The position numbers and the translations under genes are program-made. Under the pieces are notes generated by a model. It ran no database searches. It saw nothing but the letters and a program-made list of their open reading frames with translations, and was not told the origin of the DNA. A stretch of DNA of 64,000 nt from NCBI GenBank assembly GCA_025330725.1, contig JAIWND010000021.1:534235-598234 (forward strand). The letters run 5' to 3'. The DNA comes from Chlamydoabsidia padenii (lineage: Eukaryota > Mucoromycota > Mucoromycetes > Mucorales > Cunninghamellaceae). How positions within the stretch are numbered: position 1 is the stretch's first letter; the number at the start of each line of letters is the position of its first letter. Of the stretch, positions 13,297-23,998 are shown in pieces.

Positions 13297-15152
13297 ATGC
13301 TTCATGAATACTTCCATTGTAACGATTCCTGTATAGACCCAATGTTGCTGTCTATGCCACCGTCACCACCATCTCCTTCCGAACCAACGTCTAAACACCA
13401 AACTATAACGAATCCAACCACACCACCATCACGCTCTTCATCCTTTACAGAGAAACCTGAAACTACTGGCAACAATACAACTATTCGACACTCCATTGTA
13501 TCTCATTACTCTTCTACAACAGCAAGTGGGTCCTCACGACGAAATAGTTTTGGAAGTAGTGATGGTGCTGACCTTGACGACGACGACGACGACGACGAAC
13601 AAGAACAGCAAGAAGACAACAGCGACATTAACAACATTACTGAAGAAATTGGTCCATTAGACAATGCTGAAGATACTGGTCATGGTGTTCCAGCACATAG
13701 TTACCGCCGCCGCCGCCGGCGGCGGCCTTGGTCTGGTGGTTCTTCGGAACACGTGCCTTCAGGTAAGTTTTTTACTTCATTTATTTTTGGAAAACGGTGA
13801 TTGGATTTGTGTGTAATCGGGGGGCCAAATTGAAAAAAAAAAAAAAAACTACTAACTGGGATTTTATATTAACTAATCTCTTCTTCTTTTTCTTTCTAGC
13901 TTCTTTTTCTACCTCGGCTGGTTGCTCTTATTCTTCACTACAACCTTCCTCTCGATTCCTATTATCAGGTGCGACAAGTGCAGAAACTTTTCGACAACAA
14001 GAATTATTACGTTTTTATCCGACCTCCTCCTCCTCAACAACAACAACAGCGGCAACAACAAGAGCAATAGCACCAGCCAAAGTACCTGTACCACCCACTT
14101 CAACTACACCTCGACGGATAAAAGCGCTGTCTGATTCTTTTGTGACCATGCCATCTCTTGCTTACTCAATACAACCAATGTACCCTCAACCCATGATCTA
14201 CGATGGTGCTCTATCGTCTGCAAGCACTTCCACCACCACCACTTCCACCAGTAGTAACTCGACTCAACGACAAAAATCCCTTGACCCTTGGTGTATGTCG
14301 GTGAAAATGGCTCAAGATTCTGCGGTATGCTCAAGTTGGTTGCACAAGTACGAATCCCCAACATTTGCTTTTACTCGGTCTTGGAAACGCCGGTTTATTG
14401 TGCTGACTGATCAAAATGTCTATGTCTTTAAAACCGACACCAAATCAACTGCGCCTGCTCGTGCTCACTTTTTATTAACCGACGATACCTTGATCTTTGT
14501 GAACGAAGACTTTAACAAACAACAACAGGGGTGTGTCATCGAAATTCGGAAACCTTTGTGTAAATGGTATTTACGGTGCGAATCCATTGCTCAAATGAAA
14601 ACTTGGTTGGAAGCGATGAAAAAGGTGGTGGCTTGCTTGAAACTGGGATACCGTGGTACTTTGACAGCTTCTCTTTTGGATACATTGATTTTGACGGATG
14701 ATTCTAGGTTATTGAAGACAAAGAAAACGGACGAATTATATCATCAACAACGGTCTCGGTTATCACAACAATTCAGTGAAGCTCAACCCAGTCAATATCG
14801 AACAAAACGTAGTAGTACACCAGTCATACCTTCATCCACTTTACCAACACCAACAACGAAACGACAATCTTTGGCACAAATACCACATTGGGAAAAGATG
14901 TTACCACCTTTGATGCCGCCACCGACATCATTACCTCCACCTCCACCACACCGACTTTATCCATCTTTATCATCATCTCTCCCTACTTCAATACCCTCAC
15001 ACCGACCACAAGGAAGCATGCATCGACCTTCTTCGGCTATCTATCCAAGTCATGGTGGTGGTGGTTTGCCATCATTCAATTTACCTACTGTCTCGGAAAC
15101 ACGAATGGATCCTATTGATCCGATCATGATCCCTTCTCACTCTTCCTCTTAA
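13297..15152 (+). CDS. PH-domain protein with low-complexity flanks
   Basis: Two exons (about 13297-13762 and 13900-15152) give about 572 aa. A pleckstrin-homology domain occupies roughly residues 300-410: WLHKYESP...RSWKRRFIVLTD, VYVFKTDTKS and, at its end, MKTWLEAMKKVV with the usual C-terminal Trp. PH domains bind phosphoinositides or proteins at membranes; ligand and pathway here are unknown. The N-terminal 200 residues are Ser/Thr/Pro-rich with an Asp run and a stretch of seven Arg; the C-terminus is Pro/Ser-rich. Start choice: ATGs at 13297 and 13342 are in frame, and a TATATA lies about 40 bp before the first; the open frame upstream begins at a TTG and is probably UTR. AATAAA near 15322. 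Confidence 0.8.
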
Positions 15153-15481
15153 CTTTGTATATCCCCCTCTCCCCCTTTGTTGTGTTTATATTATTATTAT
15201 ATATATATATATCATTTGTATTTGTCCTTTTTATATGCTCCCCCGTTATATAGTCTTTGTATTCGTAGTATAGTTTCCCCTCCTTCATCTTTTGATATAT
15301 ATAAAACGTCTATTTAATGAAAATAAAGATATAGTCTTCTTTAACCATCATCATTCATTCTAATTTGGAACAGAAACGATCATCTAATGTGATATCATAT
15401 GAAAGTCAGCACTTGATAGATTGATGTCATTCTTGCTTATATGCATTATTCTATTCTCAAACATCATCCCGAAATAATCGT
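15153..15481. other. 3' UTR and intergenic, no gene seen
   Basis: Holds an AT dinucleotide run, the AATAAA of the PH-domain gene near 15322 and AT-rich sequence up to the dispersed repeat. Confidence 0.5.
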
Positions 15482-15867
15482 CTACCTTGGGTAACTTGAA
15501 TTTTTCGTTGAATAAGCGGAGGATGAAATATCAGTTAATATTATGTGGGAAGTATGTAGTTTCCTTTTACCATTGGCCGAAGCCCCGTACCCATCCCTCT
15601 CAAAGGAGGGGTGCCAGTCATATTCTCATCCAAGAATGGACTGACAAGTTGTTGTTGTTTGGGTGGGCACCCCCCAAGGAAAGCTGAAATGAATTTAAAA
15701 AGCTCTTTTATATGGTGTGAAAAAGAAAAAATCAAATGATCAAAACCCATGTATTGTCAAATTACAACAATCTTATACAGGACATTGACCATCATAGTTC
15801 GCATTAATGAGATGAAGACTATAGGAAGCCACTCGGGCTAAAGCTTACTCTAATCGACGCCTACCTT
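15482..15867 (+). mobile_element. Dispersed retroposon/SINE-like repeat, copy 1, with 7-bp target-site duplication
   Basis: The 372-bp body (15489-15860) starts GGGTAACTTGAATTTTTCG and ends TAATCGACGC. It is flanked by CTACCTT at 15482-15488 and 15861-15867. The same sequence, with substitutions and small indels (by eye about 85% identical), lies in the opposite orientation at 44841-45236. Shared hairpin-like blocks include CCCTC-TCAAAG-GAGGG and AGCC-ACTCG-GGCT. No pol III A/B boxes are recognisable and no protein is convincing. Confidence 0.75.
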
Positions 15868-16173
15868 ACTGGCGGAATTTAAAATGTGATACTGGCATAG
15901 AGAGAAAAAAAAAAGAGGGGGGTCTTTTCAGTTGATAAAATACATCAAGATGGAGAATCATCATCGAGGTCCAAGTATTCATCACGCTATTAAAGTAAAC
16001 ACATAACTTGCATAAAGTTGTATGTTTTGCCAGTCAGTATATCTAAACAGTAAAAATAAAACAAGACATTCATATGACTTGAAATCATTGTCACCCCCTA
16101 ACATCATCACATTACAAAGCATTGTTGCACCATCCTTTAAATAACAGTCATCCACCGTTTTTTATTATTACAC

Positions 16174-16218
<45 letters not shown>

Positions 16219-16247
16219 CTAGTACATGAACTAATAATGTGGATCCA
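15868..16247. other. Intergenic, no gene seen
   Basis: 3' flank of the peroxidase gene, including an A tract of about 36 bp at 16179-16214. Confidence 0.5.
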
Positions 16248-16455
16248 TTAGGCATGCGTTTCACGCACAGACTTGATACAGCTGTTGACACGTTTGGCGA
16301 GTGGCCAGGTAGCCAAAGGTTTTTCCATAGGGTACCAGTCATCAGGAATACGTTCATTCAACAAGAAGCTTTCAAGATGTTCCACCGAGATTTGATGATC
16401 GCGACCAAGGAAATTCAACAGTAAAGCACATTCGACGCCCGCATTTAACTACATC

Positions 16456-16504
<49 letters not shown>

Positions 16505-17209
16505 TGCCAAATCAGTATCTGTTAAATGTAACGGATCCCTCCTCCTTACCTGAAACATGATCCCAAAATGATAATCAAAAGGTTTGTTTATTGAATCCAT
16601 CCATATCTTGCGCCGGAATTCAGCCACTTGAGGTCCACCCACCACACCTTGATGTGCCAAGGCCATCAAAGAGCGCACGCGATCTTGATCAGGATGAGTA
16701 AAATCAGGTTTTTCCGAGACATCCAAACGAGAGAGTGACACATCATGTTCGAGTATATTGTGTTGACCGAGTTGATGAAGATTGATACCGGCCGCAGGTG
16801 TCCAGTCATATGTCATTGGTTGACTTGGTTCGAATTCCTTGTAGGCCCGGAAGGTAAATTGTAAAAAGACTTTAGCCGCAAGAGGTGAAACACCAGCCAG
16901 TGTCATTGCCTTGTAAAAGTCGTCAAAGGTCACATTTTTACCATCACGGGGAAGGATGCCGTGATTTGCAAACGTGTTTAAAAAGGGACAAGGGGCGCGA
17001 GAGGCATCGGGAGCAGGTGCTTCATAAGGATGTTGCTCAATAAAGGCATCCCATTCAGTATGAGTCATGGTGAGTTTTGGACTTTTCAGGAAATAAAAGA
17101 TGGTGAAGAGGCAGAGATTGAGGACACCAGACAAGATCCATTTCGTTTTGCTGAATCGAAATTTGTTGTGTGTTGGAGAAGAAGAGCGAGGAAGAGTCCC
17201 TTTTTCCAT
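16248..17209 (-). CDS. Heme-thiolate peroxidase (chloroperoxidase/unspecific peroxygenase family), membrane-anchored
   Basis: Two exons (about 17209-16550 and 16448-16248) give 286 aa. The family (PF01328) uses a cysteine-ligated heme and H2O2 to oxidise or oxygenate organic substrates. Visible motifs: PCPFLNTFANHGILP with the proximal heme-ligating Cys in PCP (about residue 76), and ILEHDVSLSRLD, the EHD motif of short-type enzymes. The C-terminal exon has NFLGRDHQISVEHLESFLL and ERIPDDWYP. Residues about 22-42 (KWILSGVLNLCLFTIFYFL) form one hydrophobic helix after a basic N-terminus: a signal anchor rather than a cleaved signal, unlike the secreted, characterised enzymes. The intron holds a long homopolymer (sense T) before its 3' splice site. 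Confidence 0.86.
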
Positions 17210-17966
17210 CTTGGCAATGTAAGACTAAAAAGTGATTAAAAAAAGAAAAAGTGGGGATTAAGAAAGATGAATGAAAAGGAAAAGAAGAAGAAAAGAGTGC
17301 CTCACATCGGGCAAACATTTTATTTTAGTCTTTGGGCGTCGTCGGGGTTTCAAAATCGACCATTGGTTAATTTCATGCGTCTGTTCCCATCTTGGTCAAC
17401 CCCGAAAAAGTTTCAAGGATGTGCGACAACATGCGATCGGACTTGTTCTACCATTCATTCGTGATGTTAACAAAAGGAGAGTATGAAAAAGTAAGGGGTT
17501 CATTTGTTACTTTTTCAAAAACCACGCACTTGTCATTCCCGGGTTTTCTTTTTGAGATCCTTTTGATGTAGGGATTTTTGATTGGTCTTTGCTTTTGGAC
17601 AGAGAGAGAGAGAGAGAGAAAGGTGCATGCCCCTTAAATTGTTTGACGTCACTTGATGGATTCAAATAGAAGATGCGTAACTTTATTCTTTTATTCTTCG
17701 TCGTTTAAAACACAAGTAGAATACAGTACTTGAGCATGAAAAAAAAAAAAATGAAATGCCTAATCAAGGGATCAAAAATGGCGGCATTTCAATTTTCAAA
17801 AAATTCAGTCCCCCAAAAAGGGAGTCTCCCCGTATTGTTTATTCTTTTCCCTTTCTTTCGATTCCCCCTCACTTTTTCCTACTTGTTTCTACTTTTTAAC
17901 TTTCTTCATCTGTTTATCCAAAATCTACTTTTATTCTGCTTGTCCATACTTTGGCCCTGATTACCA
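17210..17966. other. Divergent intergenic region, two motif-like blocks
   Basis: Between the peroxidase and PHD-finger genes. Motif variants GTCGGGGTTTCAAAAT (17341-17356) and GGCGGCATTTCAATTTT (17780-17796) lie 132 bp and about 170 bp 5' of the two starts. A GA repeat is near 17600. Short ORFs here have no supporting features. Confidence 0.5.
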
Positions 17967-19754
17967 ATGAAGACCCCAAGGTAAGGGAATAAAAATTAAA
18001 AATTAAAAAAAAAAAAAGCAAAGAAGACAATGGAATGCTGTATTTTTATCCGATATTAAACTAATGCTTCTTTCTTCATATCTTATTCTTAACCTTGTTA
18101 GGCAACAAAAACAACTTTTTATCAACTGGTCTACTTTCAAGACACCCAAGAAACCAACTCCTATGCCTCATTCGCCTCGATCACCACCTAATGAATCACT
18201 ATCCAATGTGCGTGCTGTTACCAATACAATGAAACAGCGCATGAAATCTGCTGTCAATAACATGGTAGGGAGATGGATCAACGATAATGACAATAGCAAC
18301 ATTCCATTATCTCATCCATCATCATCATCATCAAGTGTCACATCTGGTCTCAAGAATCTGACCTTACTGAAGCAATATCTGGCCTTTGTAAAGGAAGAAA
18401 AAAGTGATCAATCAAAAACTAATCCATCATTGTCAACTATTCATCCCTTGGCTTCTTCTGGTGCTGCTCTAATTGAATACATGGTCCATTCATCCTCCTC
18501 TGACAAATATAGTAAGTTCTTGTTTGAAACTTTATGCTTTCACGTCATCTGGGTTTTAACTTTTTTTTTTTTTTTTTTTTTGTAGATCATCATGTGCGTA
18601 GCCAAGCTCACTCTTCACCACATTTAGAACAACAAACAATATCATTGGCCGATATTACCAACCAAAAACAACCAAAAACAACAACAATACTCCCAACAAA
18701 AGTAGAAGCAGACAACTCGGTGATTCAATGTATTTGTGATGCTCCTCGTGAAGATGCTGGTGCGATGGTGCAATGTGATGATTGTTCACACTGGTTGCAT
18801 CTGGACTGTTTGGAGATGAACAAAAACTCATTAGGTGAAGTCTTTCGATGCCCATCTTGCTATGTCAAACTAGGACCTGGACAAGGTATTACCACTAGCG
18901 CTGTATCTTGGAGATATGCGGCTCTTGTGAAAGCGAAACGACTGGCAAAGCGATATCAATCCAAATCTCGTCACTATCATGCAAATCACCGGGCGGGACT
19001 TAAATCACAAAAAAGAAGGTACGAAATGTTTATGCAACAACAACAACAACAAGCGGACAATACACTATTTGAACCTCAGCAACAACAACATCAAGCAAAA
19101 CGACCACGTACACAGTTAGACCAATCATTATCATCAGTCGACCCTGTACCCAGCGGTTATATCGTGGGATACGACAGATTCGTACAACAAAATCGATCTT
19201 GGTCCATTCCCAAAATGGCAATCGACCCTTCCATCACCTTCAGCCAGACCAACTCTACTGGAAATGTCCTCTTCCATTCCAGCAAACCTAATCATTCTAA
19301 TCATATCGATAATCATATCGAGTTACTAGATTCGGACACAACAGAATCGGATGTCGACTCAGTTTATCAATCAGGGGAATACCCACCATCATCACTCACT
19401 TTGTCTCCCTCATCTTCTTTGACATCCAGCGACATTCATACTCCAAAGGAGATCATTAACTTGGACGACGACGACGAAAAACTGGTGGAAACAGCAGCAA
19501 CTCCCATGGATCAAAATGATGTCACTCGGTACTCTTGGTTAGCTTTTATGGAATCTTCACTTGAACCCACCATCAAGAATCCATACTTCACCAACGTATC
19601 TGACGTCTTCTTGGGTGGGGACTCTTCTTTGCCTTACTCACCACCTATCGACTCTTCTGCATCGACTTGCTCTTTTGCCAAACTTGATACTCCTCCTTCG
19701 GCCTTATGTGCCAATGAATTGCATGAATTCGACTTTACTGCCTTCCCATTTTAA
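17967..19754 (+). CDS. PHD-finger protein
   Basis: Exons about 17967-17980 (14 nt, four codons plus two bases), 18102-18511 and 18586-19754 give 530 aa. One PHD finger lies at about residues 190-235 with the C4HC3 order: CICDAP, VQCDDCSHWLHLDC, then RCPSCY. PHD fingers commonly read histone H3 tail methylation; the DCSHWLH core suits a methyl-lysine reader, but the target is not known. A basic region after the finger (KAKRLAKRYQSKSRHYHANHR) could be a nuclear-localisation signal or DNA contact. The remainder is Gln/Ser/Pro-rich with no other domain seen. The tiny first exon was chosen because ATGAAGACCCCAAG followed by GTAAGG joins in frame to exon 2. The second intron ends in a T tract. Confidence 0.82.
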
Positions 19755-20104
19755 AGGCCCGCTTGATGATATCCTCCTCCTTACTGGAATACCTGTATCA
19801 TAATCATCACTTTAACATAGCTGTATATACATTATTTTTTTTTACTTTAATAAAAACATGGTCATTTTTACATAAACATTAAACTTTGTGGGGTTTTTTT
19901 TGGGGGGGGGATAATGCTTGGGGTATCTGGTCGGGGTGAAATAATGTATACATCTTCAACCACCACCATAGACACATCAAACATCACACATACAATTAAA
20001 AAAAGAGAGAGAGAGAGTGATAGAGACATTGTTTATTATAAAAGTAAAAACTAAAAAGATAGCATCTATCATCATAAAAGGTAGACATGGTAAGCAGTAG
20101 TATA
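19755..20104. other. 3' UTR and intergenic, no gene seen
   Basis: AATAAAA near 19850, a T8G9 tract near 19895-19912 and a GA repeat near 20003. Nothing else recognisable. Confidence 0.5.
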
Positions 20105-20405
20105 CTATTGGGGTTTCCTTTTGCTTGTTTTCATCCACACAATCCAAGTCCAAGGGGGCGGGGTTTCTTGATATATCATGTAATCCGCATCGTCCCAAGA
20201 ATGAGACCGTTCAAGCCAAGTCAAAGTAAAGAATTCACAGTTGTTGTCTTCACCAAATGGACCATGTTGTTTCCAAAGAGGGGTGATGCATATGGACTGA
20301 AGAGAGAATGTCGTAAGGGTTTTTTTTAAGCTGTCGTTATGAGTGAATGTATGATTTGTTCGTGTGAATGCGAATTGCAGTTTCAAAGCCTTGACCGGAA
20401 AACAC
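20105..20405 (-). pseudogene. Decayed spliced coding relic, product unknown
   Basis: After a consensus acceptor (ACTAG at about 20406) the minus strand reads VFSGQGFETAIRIHTNK..., meets an in-frame TAA, then continues RQLKKNPYDILSS. Further down, another frame is open and protein-like (GPFGEDNNCEFFTLTWLERS, then ETPPPWTWIVWM) to a TAG at 20107-20105. So it reads like a small gene with one nonsense change and one frame change, or two exons with an unrecognised splice. The promoter motif at 20528-20540 lies upstream on this strand. I do not recognise the protein. Confidence 0.35.
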
Positions 20406-20527
20406 CTAGTTTCATAGAATAAAGAGTAAAAAAGAGGGGAGACTTTTTGATCAGTAAGGATAGATGTAAAAAAGAAGAAGGAAGGAAGAAAAAGGGACAA
20501 CCCTTCATTTTTATGACACAAATGGTT

Positions 20528-20540
20528 TTTAAATCCCGCC
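20528..20540. promoter_or_regulatory. Recurrent motif TTTAAATCCCGCC
   Basis: Exact core of the recurrent motif, upstream of the relic at 20105-20405. Confidence 0.4.
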
Positions 20541-20683
20541 ACCGGCCATACCTACATTTTACTACAATTGAGCTATCCAACATACTGTACATGTATTTTA
20601 TTTCAATGCAAAACATCAATATCTATTGTCTAAATGTATTTTGATGTATCTATAAAGGGACTATGTTGATTAGGAAGGATGAT

Positions 20684-23600
20684 TCATTTTTCAAGTTGCA
20701 TAATAGGCCACCAGGGATGATACTTGAATGCCAAAGTCACTTTTTTACCAGGAGCATCACCGTTTTTCAATAGTTGTTGGATAACGATATTGTTGGCAAC
20801 GCATGTTTTCACCATAGACAGTAGCACCTAGTAAAAAAAAAAAAAAAAAAAAAAAAAAGCCAACATGTGAGCAATGAGAGGTGGTGGTGGTTTGCCTACC
20901 TTTTGCGATGAATCATGACACAATTCCGTTCGAGAGACTTCCTTCGGCACCCGGAGTAAACCTTCCAAAGATTTCTTTGCCGTTGAGAAATCTTCAGCTG
21001 CCGCATTCAAGAGTGTAGAACTTTGGAGATGATCTGTCGCAGAATCTTGTAGGAAGCGATCATAGCCTTGGAAGGGAGGTGAGGTCAATGTGGTAAAAGG
21101 TTTGAGGCGGTGATTGAATCGAGTTTCAGGATCGTCGAAACGTAATTGCTGTAGTTTCCATTGCCCTGCTTTTTTCGCCGCCAGTAGTAGCTTGAATGTT
21201 CCGATGGATAAGTCTTTTTTGATACTGTTCAATTGTTGTGAATAATGGGCATGTGATACTTTGTTGTCATGCTGTTGTTGGTCTTGTCGTTCGTAGCACC
21301 TTTCTAGCACCGATTGTAAATACCAGTGATACCAATAGATTGTTGCATATTCACAGTCGCCGTACAGATCAAGTTCAAAACCAAGTAGTAAAATTTGTTC
21401 CATCATCTTCATTTTCATGTTGTAAGCCCATAAAGAGAAGTGGTATATGTTTTGCAAGTCCTGTTTGTTGAGTATAAAAAAAGGGGGGGGTTGATGATAA
21501 GTATCAAGCCAGCGTTTAGACAGGATTCATCCATTTTCTTACCTCGGTCTGTTGACTTCTGCCTTCACCAAGAAGTGCGATCTGGTTGATGATTATGGAA
21601 TCAAGTTAGTTGGTAGGTTGGTAAGGTTCGCATGTACGTTTGTATATTACTTACCTCTGCATCCTGGAATTTCCTATCTAGATGGAGTGCCTAAAATAAA
21701 ACCAGATCAGTATATATGTTATGAGGACAAGGCTATATTTTATTTTCGGTACTTACTTCCTCTTGTATACCTTCCCATTCACCAAGCACTTTGCATAGTA
21801 TACGACGTTGTCTTGCGCGATTATGACATTGGATCTTGAAGAAGTCTACAAAGGGCTGTTAAAAAAAGGGGAGTTAGATAGAGGTATAAACAAAACTTCT
21901 TTGTTTTTATTTCTTTTACTTACCAGAGCAACATTTTGATCCAAAAATCGACGGAGAGATAGCTTTGCATCGGCAAGTGGTTTCGGATCATCGGGATGAG
22001 CAAGTTCGAGCCAATATTGTGGAAGCTGGACATAGTCGAGTATAGAATCAGTGACCAGATCAGTAGCATTCAAAGTGCCAAATACACGGCCTTCAGAGTA
22101 GAATAGAGACTAGAAAATAAGAAGAAAGTATTAGTGAGGTATCGTCCCGCGTACAAGCACGTATCGAACTTGTTGACGACTTACGTTCAATTTCGACCTT
22201 GAGAATGCATCTGGATAAGGCTTGTCTCCAGCAAACCGAGCAAAAAAGTTCTACAGCACCAAAGTAAAATGAAAAAAAAGGGGGGATGTCGTTAGTCAAC
22301 TAGTACCATTACTTCTTTTATCCCTTTTTTACATTCTTACCATGAGCGATGCCACAGAGGGAAGTGATGGAGGTGATGTGGCAGATGGAGGATCAAAGAT
22401 AGTACATATAGATTCGAGGCGTTTGATGATTAGGATGAATTCCTGATATGCTTCTTCATGTGTTGGCAAAGAGACGGTCCTTGGTGGAGCTTGTGATGTA
22501 AATTTACGGTTAATATTAGGATCAAATGCACCTTTCACTTCTTGTCCAAGTTCCAAGCTGTCAAAGATAGATGTCGCACTTTTGTCGGTAGGTGAAGGAT
22601 CCAATTGTTTGATAAGGTCAGCGAGTGTTTGCTGAGCTTCATTCAAATGGGCAGATTGAGTTGGAGCAAGATGCAAAAGACTTTGTAGGAATAACTTGCA
22701 TGATAAAAGGCGTTGATGTATGGCTTCGATTACTACATTAAAAGTCGAGATCAATACCCTTCTTACCTTCCTCTCCCTTTTTCAAAATTGTTTCTTACCT
22801 TGTGATTTGTTGGAATCCATATACATTTTGAGCATGCGTAAAGCTAGTTGTAGTTCGTTCATAACGTCTGTGTCACTGATATCGTCGTATAATGACAATC
22901 CAAAGAGATTTGTCGTGAAATCTTCTTCCTAGTTATAAACATTGGTTAATATTAGATCATCCTTACTATCTTTCTTTACTTACTTCATATATATTTCCAG
23001 AAATCATTTCATTCCAGATATGATGACAAGTCTTGACGGATCCCAGCATGTATGCCCTAAATACAGCTTGCATAAGAAGATCCAAGTTCACAACATTGGT
23101 AGACAGTGATGGTGGATTATCTTGATTTCGGACGTGGTGGAAGTAGATACAGGTATATACAGTTTGCGCCAATGAGTGACCCGACAACCACGCCATCTTT
23201 ATTATTTCAAAAAAAGGTATAGGTTAATCATGTCAAATATATATGTAATTGAAGGAGTTGTTGTTTCTTTGTTATTCACTTACTTCACAAGCCAAAAGTC
23301 GATCCATCATCCAAAGTACTTGAGAAGGACTTAACATTTGGTTTATATCGTAGTCAGTCCCCTTCGATTCATTGTCTTCCATCACCATGCCAGTGTCCAT
23401 TCGAGGATCCATTATTTCTATTGCACTCATCGCATCGAATAGAGTAAAAGACTGCAAGTGGACCAGTTCGCCTTCCTCCATTTCTATATAATAGTAGACA
23501 TAGTTAGTTGGTTATCGCCACCTACTTCCTTTAGACACTTTTACTTTTTTTTTTTCCATGTTTTACCTTTTGTTGCTTCATCCAAAAAGGTAGTAATGTC

Positions 23601-23802
23601 CTTCCAAGGAGGTGCCAAAAAAGTGGGATCAGTCCTGCCTGGAGTCTTGTCGTCACCCGTGTCAGTAATGTTCATACCAGATATTGCGTCTAAATGGATA
23701 AGTCGAGGCAAGATAAAGTAATTATAAGTGTTAGATTCCAATTAATATTATTATTTTCATTCTATACCTACTTCTAATATCTCGTAAAGGAAATTGGTTC
23801 AT
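20684..23802 (-). CDS. MAK10: NatC N-alpha-acetyltransferase auxiliary subunit NAA35/MAK10
   Basis: Non-catalytic subunit of the NatC N-terminal acetyltransferase, which acts co-translationally on hydrophobic Met-Leu/Ile/Phe starts. Thirteen exons from 23802 to 20684 join in frame to 739 aa, close to yeast Mak10 and human NAA35. Conserved blocks: [26 protein letters not shown] (exon 3), ILWMMD-type helix [28 protein letters not shown] (exon 4), and the C-terminal [13 protein letters not shown]. Exon order about 23802-23772, 23689-23567, 23483-23284, 23196-22984, 22928-22799, 22732-22341, 22250-22185, 22109-21924, 21855-21757, 21690-21655, 21581-21543, 21460-20900, 20827-20684. It shares a 196-bp promoter with SF3A3. 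Confidence 0.93.
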
Positions 23803-23895
23803 CTATAATGTTACAAAGAGGTAAAAATTAAAAGAGTAGAAAGAAAGAAAGAAAGAAAGAGGGGGAGGAGGAATCCATTTTAGGGCCGTGACCGC

Positions 23896-23910
23896 ATCGG
23901 GATTTCAATT
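23896..23910. promoter_or_regulatory. Recurrent motif ATCGGGATTTCAATT, NAA35/SF3A3 shared promoter
   Basis: Lies 94 bp 5' of the NAA35 ATG and 89 bp 5' of the SF3A3 ATG, midway in a bidirectional promoter. Confidence 0.5.
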
Positions 23911-23998
23911 ATTTTTTTTATCAAATTCAGTCTTCCCTTTCAACTTTTTGTATTCTTCTTCTTTCGTTATAACTGTACCATTGAACCAAACAGACCCC

